64,000 nucleotides of DNA from Faecalibacterium sp. An121 (GTDB lineage Bacteria; Bacillota; Clostridia; Oscillospirales; Ruminococcaceae): NCBI RefSeq assembly GCF_002160915.1, contig NZ_NFLM01000001.1, forward strand, positions 1 to 64,000. The letters are read 5' to 3'. The translations under genes were made by a program, and so were the position numbers. The notes under the pieces were generated by a model. That model saw only the letters and a list, made by a program, of their open reading frames with translations, was not told the origin of the DNA and made no database searches. Positions 1 through 9,042 of the stretch are shown piece after piece (positions within the stretch are counted from its first letter, which is position 1; each line of letters opens with the position of its first letter).

Positions 1-27
1 GTATACCTTTCCAAACACCCAAAACGA

Positions 28-70
28 AGCGGCCCCCGGCTCTGTACAGGCAGAGACAGGGGCCGCTTTT
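28..70 (+). terminator. Intrinsic terminator of a gene left of the window
   Basis: Arms AGCGGCCCC and GGGGCCGCT pair and are followed by a short T run. It reads rightwards, so it probably ends a + strand gene lying before position 1, converging on gdhA. Confidence 0.6.
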
Positions 71-74
71 GGCA

Positions 75-113
75 CAAAAACCCCCGGCCTTCTCGCTGGG
101 AGAAAGCCGGGGG
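75..113 (-). terminator. Intrinsic terminator of gdhA
   Basis: On the minus strand the arms CCCCCGGC and GCCGGGGG are followed by TTTTTG. It lies just downstream of the gdhA stop codon. Confidence 0.8.
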
Positions 114-135
114 CGTTCTGGATGCGGGGACAGAC

Positions 136-1641
<1,506 letters not shown>

Positions 1642-1646
1642 TTATT

Positions 1647-1675
1647 ATTATAAAGCATTTGGAAAAAGTTTTCAA
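1647..1675 (-). promoter_or_regulatory. gdhA promoter
   Basis: Minus strand TTGAAA, 17-base spacer, TATAAT. Transcription would start near 1640, leaving a leader of about 150 nt before the gdhA start codon. Confidence 0.85.
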
Positions 1676-1749
1676 TAGAAAATCTGTCTCCCGGATTAAA
1701 AAAACAGAATAAAATGCAAAACCACTTCACAAAAGCAAAAATGGAACCC

Positions 1750-1787
1750 AAAAAGAAAAGTCTGCTTCACAATGTAAAGCAGACTTT
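1750..1787 (-). terminator. Terminator of the mrp-methyltransferase operon
   Basis: Minus strand arms AAAGTCTGCTT and AAGCAGACTTT, followed by TTCTTTTT. It lies about 30 bases after the methyltransferase stop. Confidence 0.8.
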
Positions 1788-1819
1788 GGGCAGGACGGGA
1801 AGTTGGAAAGCCGGCGCGG

Positions 1820-2572
1820 TCACAGGGGCTTGACGGCCCGCACGGCGATGAAACAGGGGATGCCCATTTCATGCAGGCGGCCGGCGCCGTTGGTGTCCTC
1901 GTAGAGGGCGGTAAGGCAGAAGCCCGCGGCCAGCTGGCCGCCCAGCTGCTCCTCCATGGTGTGGGAGAACTGGACGCCGCCGTCGTTTTCCTGCAGCTCA
2001 CGCATCTGGTCGGGGTTTTTCAGAGGATTAAAGGGGAGGCTGTTGACCACCCGCTCCTCGGCCTCGTCCACCGTGTAGCCGAAACCGTTGTCGTAGCCCC
2101 CCAGCAGCGCCCCGCCGGGCTTGAGCACCCGGTAGCACTCCCGGAAAATGGGCTCCACCTTCTCCACATAGCAGTTGGAGACGGGATGGAAGATCAGATC
2201 GAAGCTGTCATCCGGAAAGGGGAGGGGCTTTGTCATATCGGCCCGCACGATTTGGACCGCATAGCCCTCCCGCCGGGCCACCATCCGCTCGCTTTCCAGC
2301 TGCTTTTCGGAGTAGTCCAGTACGGTGCACTCGGCCCCCAGCGCCGTCAGAATGGGGATCTGCTGGCCTCCGCCGCTGGCAAGGCCCAGCACCTTTTTGC
2401 CCCGCAGGTCGCCGAACCAGTCGTGAGGGACCGGTTTGGTGGGGGTCAAAAGCAGGTCCCAACGGCCTTCCAGCGCGTCGGCGTACTGCTGGTGGGTGAT
2501 GGGGATGCCCCATTCCCAGCCGGTCTCCACCCAGCGGTCGATAGCCTGGGCGTTTATGCTTTGGTAGTCCAT
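1820..2572 (-). CDS. Class I SAM-dependent methyltransferase
   Basis: This 250-residue protein has the class I Rossmann methyltransferase layout. The SAM-binding motif I is VLGLASGGGQQ, an acidic residue ends the second strand (CTVLDYSE), a third motif reads VRADMTKPLPF, and motif post-II reads YRVLKPGGALLGG. It belongs to the broad UbiE/COQ5-like Methyltransf_11 group. The substrate cannot be told from sequence. AGGAGGG precedes the ATG at 2572. It follows the Mrp ATPase gene after 27 bases, so the two are very likely cotranscribed, but no functional link is obvious. Confidence 0.85.
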   Translation of the reverse strand: MDYQSINAQAIDRWVETGWEWGIPITHQQYADALEGRWDLLLTPTKPVPHDWFGDLRGKKVLGLASGGGQQIPILTALGAECTVLDYSEKQLESERMVARREGYAVQIVRADMTKPLPFPDDSFDLIFHPVSNCYVEKVEPIFRECYRVLKPGGALLGGYDNGFGYTVDEAEERVVNSLPFNPLKNPDQMRELQENDGGVQFSHTMEEQLGGQLAAGFCLTALYEDTNGAGRLHEMGIPCFIAVRAVKPL

Positions 2573-2599
2573 AGGGACCCTCCTTTCCGTGAGGCGGCT

Positions 2600-3430
2600 T
2601 TACTTGAGCAGGCCTTCCACTGCGTCGGCGGCGCCCTCCAGGACCTGGCCGCCGTAGGCCTCGATCCGGCCTGCGTCCGCCAGCTGGGCCAGCTGGGGAT
2701 CGATGGGCATTTTGGACAGGACCTTCAGGCCATGCTTGGCGGCGATCTCATCCACATGGCTGTCCCCGAACAGGGAGATGTGTTTGCCGCAGTCGGGGCA
2801 GACCAGGTAGCTCATGTTTTCCACGATGCCCAGAATGGGAATGTTCATCATCTGGGCCATGTTGACCGCCTTGGCCACGATCATGCTGACCAGCTCCTGG
2901 GGGCTGGCCACCACGATGATGCCGTCCACCGGCAGGCTCTGGAAAACGGTCAGGGGCACGTCGCCGGTGCCCGGGGGCATATCCACAAAGAGGAAATCGA
3001 CGTCCTTCCAGACCACGTCGGTCCAGAACTGCTTGACCGCCCCGGCAATGACCGGGCCGCGCCAGACCACAGGGTCCTCCTCGTTCTCGACCAGCAGGTT
3101 GATGCTCATGACGTCGATGCCCATCCGGCTCTGGATGGGCCAGCAGCCCTGGCTGTCGGCCATGGCCCGGCCATGGATGCCGAACAGCTTGGGGATGGAC
3201 GGGCCGGTGATGTCGGCGTCCAGGATGCCGCAGCGGTAGCCGCGGCGGCGCATGGCGCAGGCCAGCAGGGCGCTGGTCATGCTCTTGCCGACGCCGCCCT
3301 TGCCGGACACCACGCCGATGACCTTTTTGACGCTGCTGTTGGGGTTGGGCGCCTCATGCTGGGGCGCCTGCTGCCGGGAAGGGCAGTCCGCCCCGCAGCT
3401 GGAACAATCATGGGTGCATTCTTGGCTCAT
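2600..3430 (-). CDS. Mrp/NBP35-family Fe-S cluster carrier ATPase
   Basis: This P-loop ATPase belongs to the family that carries and transfers iron-sulfur clusters to apo-proteins. It has 276 residues. A deviant Walker A GKGGVGKS (43-50), a DADITGPSIP switch segment and FVDMPPGTGD are all present. Cysteines at 5, 9, 12 and 16 form an N-terminal cluster like that of NBP35-type proteins, and C211-x-x-C214 is the CPDC pair that binds the bridging cluster in this family. The nearest good ribosome binding site, AGGAGG near 3461-3466, lies about 30 bases upstream of the ATG. A GCGCCC/GGGCGC hairpin sits between them, so the start is slightly uncertain. Confidence 0.92.
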   Translation of the reverse strand: MSQECTHDCSSCGADCPSRQQAPQHEAPNPNSSVKKVIGVVSGKGGVGKSMTSALLACAMRRRGYRCGILDADITGPSIPKLFGIHGRAMADSQGCWPIQSRMGIDVMSINLLVENEEDPVVWRGPVIAGAVKQFWTDVVWKDVDFLFVDMPPGTGDVPLTVFQSLPVDGIIVVASPQELVSMIVAKAVNMAQMMNIPILGIVENMSYLVCPDCGKHISLFGDSHVDEIAAKHGLKVLSKMPIDPQLAQLADAGRIEAYGGQVLEGAADAVEGLLK

Positions 3431-3474
3431 TCTCTCATGCGCCCGCAGATGGTGGGCGCTACCTCCTGTTCAAT

Positions 3475-3526
3475 TTGGTATGATGGCTTGCCACATTATA
3501 ATAGCACAAACCCGGGCGAGATACAA
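3475..3526. promoter_or_regulatory. Overlapping divergent promoters for mrp and the flippase gene
   Basis: The palindrome ATTATAAT (3495-3502) supplies a -10 box in both directions. Rightwards: TTGGTA, 16 bases, TATAAT (3475-3502). Leftwards: TTGTAT, 17 bases, TATTAT (3498-3526, read on the minus strand). The two promoters cannot be occupied at the same time. Confidence 0.65.
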
Positions 3527-3582
3527 GGCGGGGCATACCCGGGCCAAAGCCGGCATACCTTGTCAGGAAGGAGGGATGCGCC

Positions 3583-5151
3583 GTGCGGCAGAGTTATCTC
3601 AAAAATGCGGCCCTGCTGACCGTGTCCGACGTGGCCTTGCGGCTGGCGGGCATGGGGCTGCGGATCTATCTGGCCAACGCCCTGGGAGGCGAGGGGATGG
3701 GACTATACCAGCTGGTGCTGGCGGTCTATTCGCTGTTCGTCACCCTGGCTACGTCGGGGGTGTCGGTGGCCTCCACCCGGCTGATGGCCGAGGAGATGGC
3801 CTGCAGCCGCCCCCGGGCCCGCGGGATGCTGACCCGGCTGTGCGGTGTGGCCCTGGCGCTGGGACTGGCGGCCATGGCGGGGCAGTGGTGCCTGGCCGGT
3901 CCGGCGGCCCGGTGGTGGTTGGGGGATGTGCGCGGGGCCAAAGCCCTGCGTGCGGCCGCCCTGGGGATGCCCTTTATGGCAGTGGCGTCGGTGCTGCGCG
4001 GCTTTTTTATCGCCCGTGGGCAGGTGGGACCCAACGTGGCCAGCCAGCTGGCCGAACAGGCGTTCCGCATCGGGGTGATGGTGGCCGCCCTGGAGGCCAC
4101 CGAAGGGCTGGACGTGGGGACCCGGTGCGCGGTGGTGCTGGGGGCCACGGCGGCAGGGGAGGCCCTGTCGGCCGCCCTGATGGCCGTATTCTGCCGGCGC
4201 GACGCCCCGGAAGCCTTTGGCCATGACCGGGCGCAGGCTCCACAGGCCGCAGGGCGCCGCATCTGGGAGATCTTCTGGCCGGTGGAGGGAGGCCGGTGCC
4301 TGGCCAGCGCCCTGCACACCGCCGAGAATATGCTGGTGCCCGCCTGCCTGGCGGTCTACCTGGGACAGCGCAGCACAGCCCTGGCCCAGTACGGCACCCT
4401 GAAAGGGATGGCCCTGCCGCTGGTCAACTTCCCCTTTGGGCTGCTGGGCAGCCTGGGGGTGCTGCTGATGCCCGAGATCACCCGGGCCCATATCCGGGCA
4501 AACCGGCCCCGTCTGACAAGCCTGCTGCGGAGGATGCTGCGTCTGACCGTCTATTTTTCGGCCTTTGTGGGGATGGTCTTCTGGGTGTGGGGACAGCCTT
4601 TGGGCCTTGTGCTGTACGGCAGCCGGGAGGCGGGGGCCTATTTGGAGATCCTGGCACCGGCCCTGCCGCTGCTCTACCTGGAAAGCATGGTGGACAACGC
4701 CATGAAGGGGATCGGGGAGCAGCGGGCGGCTTTCCGGTACAGCGTGTGGGACTCGATGCTGCGGATCGGGGCGGTGGTCCTGCTGCTGCCCCGGCAGGGG
4801 ATGCGGGGGTTTTTGCTGGTGATCCTGCTGTCCAGCCTGTTCACCTGCGCGGCCAACACCCGGCGGCTGCTGGCTGCGGCGGGCATCCGGGTGGAGCTGG
4901 CCCGCTGGCTGGCAGGGCCGCTTGGGGCGGCGGCCGCCGCCGGGGCCGCGGGCTGGGGGCTGCGCCGGGCGCTGGCCCCCCTTCTGTCCGCCGGGCAGGG
5001 GATGCAGCTGCTGGCTTTGGCCCTGGGCGGGGCGGGCATGGGGGCGGTGTGTCTGGCCGCCGGCTGGCCCTTCGGACTGGGGGCCGAGATACGGGCGGCC
5101 TGCCGCGGCGGAAGAAACGCTGAAAGTTCTGGACACAGCCGGGAAAACTGA
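3583..5151 (+). CDS. MOP-superfamily flippase (SpoVB-like polysaccharide biosynthesis protein)
   Basis: This is an integral membrane protein of 522 residues with about 12-14 hydrophobic segments, resembling stage V sporulation protein B and other lipid-linked glycan flippases. The N-terminus (LLTVSDVALRLAGMGLRIYLANALGGEGMGLYQL) and the central LPLVNFPFGLLGSLGVLLMPEITRAH segment are typical of the SpoVB branch. The start is a GTG at 3583 preceded by GGAGGG. A competing ATG at 3576 is in another frame. The next gene is a nucleotide-sugar dehydratase, which fits a role in exporting a surface or peptidoglycan-related glycan. Its substrate and any link to sporulation are unknown. Confidence 0.88.
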   Translation: MRQSYLKNAALLTVSDVALRLAGMGLRIYLANALGGEGMGLYQLVLAVYSLFVTLATSGVSVASTRLMAEEMACSRPRARGMLTRLCGVALALGLAAMAGQWCLAGPAARWWLGDVRGAKALRAAALGMPFMAVASVLRGFFIARGQVGPNVASQLAEQAFRIGVMVAALEATEGLDVGTRCAVVLGATAAGEALSAALMAVFCRRDAPEAFGHDRAQAPQAAGRRIWEIFWPVEGGRCLASALHTAENMLVPACLAVYLGQRSTALAQYGTLKGMALPLVNFPFGLLGSLGVLLMPEITRAHIRANRPRLTSLLRRMLRLTVYFSAFVGMVFWVWGQPLGLVLYGSREAGAYLEILAPALPLLYLESMVDNAMKGIGEQRAAFRYSVWDSMLRIGAVVLLLPRQGMRGFLLVILLSSLFTCAANTRRLLAAAGIRVELARWLAGPLGAAAAAGAAGWGLRRALAPLLSAGQGMQLLALALGGAGMGAVCLAAGWPFGLGAEIRAACRGGRNAESSGHSREN

Positions 5152-5158
5152 GTATAAT
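5130..5158 (+). promoter_or_regulatory. Promoter of the dehydratase operon
   Basis: TGGACA, 17-base spacer, TATAAT. The -35 and spacer lie inside the last codons of the flippase gene, giving the downstream genes their own promoter. Confidence 0.75.
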
Positions 5159-5249
5159 ATAAGATGTTTATCTGCGGGGGACGGTCTGGCCGGCGGCCCG
5201 CAGACAGCAATAAACGGCGCTGAGCCGCCGGAGAATAAGAGGACGTATC

Positions 5250-7151
5250 TTGAAAAAGGAAACCAAACGCAAGGGGTCGATCTTGCTGCGGCGGGCGCTG
5301 CTGTTCTTGATCGATCTTTTGATCGTATGCTTCAGTTTTTATCTCGGGCTGCTGCTGCGCGCCGACGGTGCGCCGGACGTGGATATCTGGTGGCCCCACA
5401 ACCTGGCTCTGCTGTACGAGAACCTGCCCTGGATCGCGGCGCTGTATATGCTGTCCTTCGCGGCGGGGGGCCTGTACTCCATCCTGTGGAAGTATGCCGG
5501 CGAACGGGATCTGATCCGCCTGTGCGTGATGGTGGCGGTGCCCACGGTGGCGGTGTATTTCGTCAACCGCCTGTTCGTCCATGGCGTGCTGTTCAACTCG
5601 GCCAACTGCATCGCGGCGGTGTTCATCCTGCTGTTCGTGGGCGGGCTGCGGCTGGCCTGGCGGCTGTTTTTGGACCATCCTCTTGGGGCGGCCCTGCGGG
5701 GCGTGCCCACCAACGACCCCAACCGTCCCATGCTGATCGTGGGCGCGGGGGAGGCCGGCGCCTGGGCCATCAACGTGTGCAAATCCAACAAGACCTATGG
5801 CCGCCCGGTGGTGGTGGCGGACGACGCCCCCGAAAAGCTGAACAAGACCATCCACGGGGTGCCGGTCAAGGGCACCCTGGAGGATATCCCCGAGCTGTGC
5901 ACCCGCTACAACATCTATGGCATCATCATCGCCATCCCCACGCTGCGGGGCAGCCGTCTGAACCACGTCATCGACCTGTGCATCTCCACCCACTGCAAGG
6001 TGCAGGTCCTCAGCGACCCCCAGTCGGTGGGCACGGGCAGCGCCCCCCAGCAGGCGTTCCGTGAGCTGAACACCGCCGATTTCCTCTCCCGGGACGAGGT
6101 CACCTTGGACACCGAGAAGATCAGCGGCTACCTGAAGGACAAGGTGGTGCTGGTGACGGGGGGCGGCGGCAGCATCGGCAGCGAACTGTGCCGCCAGGTG
6201 ATGCGCTTCGGCCCGGCCCGTCTGCTGATCTTTGACATCTATGAAAACTGCGCCTATGAGCTGCAGATGGAATTGCAGCGCAAGTACGGCCGCCAGGCCC
6301 CCATCGAGGTGCTGATCGGCTCGATCCGGGACAAAGAGCGGCTGGACGAGGTGTTTGAGACCTACCACCCCCAGGTGGTGTTCCATGCGGCGGCCCACAA
6401 GCATGTGCCGCTGATGGAAGTCAGCCCCGCCGAGGCGGTGAAAAACAACGTCATGGGCACCAAGAACCTGCTGACCAGCGCCAGCGAGCATCATGTGGAG
6501 CGGCTGGTGCAGCTGTCCACCGACAAGGCAGTCAACCCCACCAGCGTCATGGGCTGCACCAAGCGCATCTGCGAAATGCTGATCCAGACCTTTGCCCAGC
6601 ACACCGAGATGAAATGCGTGGCGGTCCGCTTTGGCAATGTGCTGGGCAGCCACGGCAGCGTGATCCCGCTGTTTGAAGCCCAGATCAAGCAGGGCGGCCC
6701 GGTGACTCTGACCGACGAGAACATCGAGCGCTATTTCATGACCATCCCCGAGGCGGCCCAGCTGGTGCTGCAGGCCGGAGCCCTGGCCGAGAGCGGCAGC
6801 ATCTATGTGCTGGATATGGGCAAGCCGGTCAAGATCATCGACCTGGCCCGGCAGCTGATCCGCTTTTACGGCTATGAGCCGGGGGTCAACATGGAGATCA
6901 AGGTGGTGGGCCTGCGCCCCGGCGAAAAGCTGTATGAGGAGCTGATGATGGACGAGGAGCAGGACAAGATGCGCCGCACCGAGCACAACAAGATCTTTGT
7001 GGCGCCTCCCCGGGACATCAAGCTGGACGTGTTCTACCAGCAGCTGCAGGATCTGTTCCAGGCTGCCGAACACAACGATGAAAAGGTCGTGCAGCAGCTG
7101 CAGAAGATGATCCCCACCTTTACGCCGGTGCGGGAACAACTGAAAAAATAA
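5250..7151 (+). CDS. Membrane-bound nucleotide-sugar 4,6-dehydratase (FlaA1/CapD/PglF family)
   Basis: These enzymes convert UDP-N-acetylhexosamines to 4-keto-6-deoxy sugars as a first step in bacterial glycan synthesis. The 633-residue product has an N-terminal region with about four transmembrane segments. A first nucleotide-binding fold follows (LIVGAGEAGAWAINV), and then the catalytic short-chain dehydrogenase domain with TGGGGSIG (303-310). The catalytic tyrosine of the superfamily is replaced by methionine (M434-x-x-x-K438, in VMGCTK), as expected for these inverting or retaining 4,6-dehydratases. The TTG start at 5250 has AAGAGGA seven bases upstream. The gene sits between a flippase and a LysA-type enzyme, consistent with surface-glycan work. 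The exact sugar is not predictable. Confidence 0.92.
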   Translation: MKKETKRKGSILLRRALLFLIDLLIVCFSFYLGLLLRADGAPDVDIWWPHNLALLYENLPWIAALYMLSFAAGGLYSILWKYAGERDLIRLCVMVAVPTVAVYFVNRLFVHGVLFNSANCIAAVFILLFVGGLRLAWRLFLDHPLGAALRGVPTNDPNRPMLIVGAGEAGAWAINVCKSNKTYGRPVVVADDAPEKLNKTIHGVPVKGTLEDIPELCTRYNIYGIIIAIPTLRGSRLNHVIDLCISTHCKVQVLSDPQSVGTGSAPQQAFRELNTADFLSRDEVTLDTEKISGYLKDKVVLVTGGGGSIGSELCRQVMRFGPARLLIFDIYENCAYELQMELQRKYGRQAPIEVLIGSIRDKERLDEVFETYHPQVVFHAAAHKHVPLMEVSPAEAVKNNVMGTKNLLTSASEHHVERLVQLSTDKAVNPTSVMGCTKRICEMLIQTFAQHTEMKCVAVRFGNVLGSHGSVIPLFEAQIKQGGPVTLTDENIERYFMTIPEAAQLVLQAGALAESGSIYVLDMGKPVKIIDLARQLIRFYGYEPGVNMEIKVVGLRPGEKLYEELMMDEEQDKMRRTEHNKIFVAPPRDIKLDVFYQQLQDLFQAAEHNDEKVVQQLQKMIPTFTPVREQLKK

Positions 7152-7172
7152 AGACGAGAGGGATGTCGATTT

Positions 7173-8477
7173 ATGATGGACAAGAAACCGTTCCTGACCG
7201 AGGCGCAGGCCCAGCAGATCCTGCAGGACGTGCCCACACCCTTCCACATTTACGATGAAAAGGGCATCCGGGAGAACGCCCGCCGCATCAACGAGGCGTT
7301 CAGCTGGAACAAGGGCTTCAGGGAATACTTTGCGGTCAAGGCCCTGCCCAACCCCTATATCCTGCAGATCCTGCGGGAGGAGGGCTGCGGGGTGGACTGC
7401 TCCTCCTTCACCGAGCTGATGCTCAGCGAGGCGGTGGGCTTTGCGGGGGAGGAGATCATGTTCTCCTCCAACCAGACCCCCAGCGAGGATATGAAGAAGG
7501 CCGCCCAGCTGGGGGCCTACATCAACCTGGACGACGCCACTATGGTGGACTTCCTGGACCGTGTGGCCGGCGTGCCCGAGACGGTGTTCTGCCGCTACAA
7601 TCCCGGCGGCACCTTCAGCCTGGGCGAGAGCGAGGAGGGCTTCCAGGTGATGGACCGGCCCGGCGAGGCCAAGTACGGTATGACCGAGGAGCAGATGGCG
7701 GACAGCTTCCGCCGTCTGAAGGCCAAGGGCGCCCGGACGTTCGGCATCCACGCGTTCCTGGCTTCCAACACCATCTCGGATGAGTATTATCCCCAGCTGG
7801 CGGCCATCCTGTTCCGGCTGGCGGTGCGCCTGTCCAAAGCGGCGGACGTCCATATCAAGTATATCAACCTGTCGGGAGGCGTGGGCATCCCCTACCGTCC
7901 CGGCCAGCCCGAAAACAACATCTACGCCATTGGCGAAGGGGTGCGCCGCCAGTTCGAGGAGATCCTGGTGCCGGCGGGCATGGGGGATGTGGCCATCTTC
8001 ACCGAGATGGGCCGGTTCATGACCGGGCCTTACGGCGCCCTGGTGTCCACCGCCATCCACGAAAAGCACATCTACAAGGAGTACATCGGTCTGGACGCCT
8101 GCGCGGCCAACCTGATGCGCCCGGCCATGTACGGGGCCTACCACCACATCACGGTGCTGGGCAAGGAGGACGCCCCCTGCGACCACACATACGATGTGGT
8201 GGGCGGTCTGTGCGAGAACAACGACAAATTTGCGGTGGACCGGATGCTGCCCCGGATCGACATCGGGGACCTTATCTACATCCACGATACCGGCGCCCAC
8301 GGCTCGGCCATGGGCTACAACTACAACGGCAAGCTGCGCAGCGCCGAGGTGCTGCTGTGCACCGACGGCGAACACCGCCTGATCCGCCGGGCCGAGACCC
8401 CCCAGGACTACTTTGCCACTCTGGATTTCACCCCCTTCTACAAGGAGATGTTCCCCGGCGAGGACGAAAAGAAGTAA
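7173..8477 (+). CDS. lysA: Diaminopimelate decarboxylase family PLP enzyme
   Basis: This fold-type III PLP enzyme most likely decarboxylates meso-diaminopimelate to lysine. It has 434 residues, the normal length. The PLP lysine is K56 in YFAVKALPNP, the glycine-rich phosphate loop reads NLSGGVGIPYRPG, and GGLCENNDKFA matches the CE(S/N)xD motif of the active site. The C-terminal segment YIHDTGAHGSAMGYNYNGK is also typical. Two adjacent ATG codons (7173 and 7176) compete, with GAGAGG upstream. It follows the dehydratase gene after 21 bases. Other decarboxylases of this fold, such as carboxynorspermidine decarboxylase, are less likely given the motifs. Confidence 0.88.
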   Translation: MMDKKPFLTEAQAQQILQDVPTPFHIYDEKGIRENARRINEAFSWNKGFREYFAVKALPNPYILQILREEGCGVDCSSFTELMLSEAVGFAGEEIMFSSNQTPSEDMKKAAQLGAYINLDDATMVDFLDRVAGVPETVFCRYNPGGTFSLGESEEGFQVMDRPGEAKYGMTEEQMADSFRRLKAKGARTFGIHAFLASNTISDEYYPQLAAILFRLAVRLSKAADVHIKYINLSGGVGIPYRPGQPENNIYAIGEGVRRQFEEILVPAGMGDVAIFTEMGRFMTGPYGALVSTAIHEKHIYKEYIGLDACAANLMRPAMYGAYHHITVLGKEDAPCDHTYDVVGGLCENNDKFAVDRMLPRIDIGDLIYIHDTGAHGSAMGYNYNGKLRSAEVLLCTDGEHRLIRRAETPQDYFATLDFTPFYKEMFPGEDEKK

Positions 8478-8558
8478 CCTGGGCTTATCGGAAAAGTCCT
8501 CCGGCTGCCCGGTCGTTGGGACCCGGCAGGTACACCATCAGGCAACGAGGCGAGAGAG

Positions 8559-8969
8559 ATGTTTTTTGGTTTTCAGCTGACCTGCGGCATGATGCTGCTC
8601 TATTATGGCTACACGGTGATGAAAAATCCCCGGGTCTGGGGCGACCAGGGGCGCAACGCCATCAAGCCCGAAAACTTTGCCGAATATGCCCGGCAGAACG
8701 GCCTGTTCTTTATGAAAGCGGGGTTCGTCATCTGCATTGTGGGTGCCCTGGACGCCCTGGGCTGGCTGGACGGGCTGCTGTATGTGCTGCTGTATGTCTT
8801 TGGACTGGCCTTTGCCTTTGTGCCCCTGAGCCGCTGGTGCAAGGAACATGAGGGCCACGCCTGGCCCTGGCGCCATGTGGAGAGCGAGAAAAAGCGGATC
8901 CGCCGCCTGCGCAGAGAGCAGGAAGAACAGCAGGCCGGAGAGGACCCGGAAGGCCCTTCCCAAACATAA
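8559..8969 (+). CDS. Small membrane protein of unknown function
   Basis: I do not recognise this 136-residue protein. It opens with a hydrophobic segment (FFGFQLTCGMMLLYYGYTVM). A second and third hydrophobic stretch run from about residue 49 to 90 (MKAGFVICIVGALDAL and LLYVLLYVFGLAFAFVPL). The C-terminal tail is strongly charged and rich in Glu, Arg and Gln (KKRIRRLRREQEEQQ), probably cytoplasmic. A purine-rich GAGGCGAGAGAG precedes the ATG. It lies 81 bases after lysA and before a strong terminator, so it is probably the last gene of the dehydratase-lysA transcript. Confidence 0.7.
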   Translation: MFFGFQLTCGMMLLYYGYTVMKNPRVWGDQGRNAIKPENFAEYARQNGLFFMKAGFVICIVGALDALGWLDGLLYVLLYVFGLAFAFVPLSRWCKEHEGHAWPWRHVESEKKRIRRLRREQEEQQAGEDPEGPSQT

Positions 8970-8984
8970 CAAGCATAACAAGAT

Positions 8985-9018
8985 AAGGCCCTTTCCCATA
9001 CGGGAAAGGGCCTTTTTG
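8985..9018. terminator. Bidirectional terminator between the small membrane gene and yifB
   Basis: Arms AAGGCCCTTTCCC and GGGAAAGGGCCTT with a four-base loop, followed by TTTTTGTT on the + strand. The stem is also suited to stop leftward transcription from yifB. Confidence 0.85.
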
Positions 9019-9042
9019 TTTGCTGACGCAGGAGCGGGCGGC

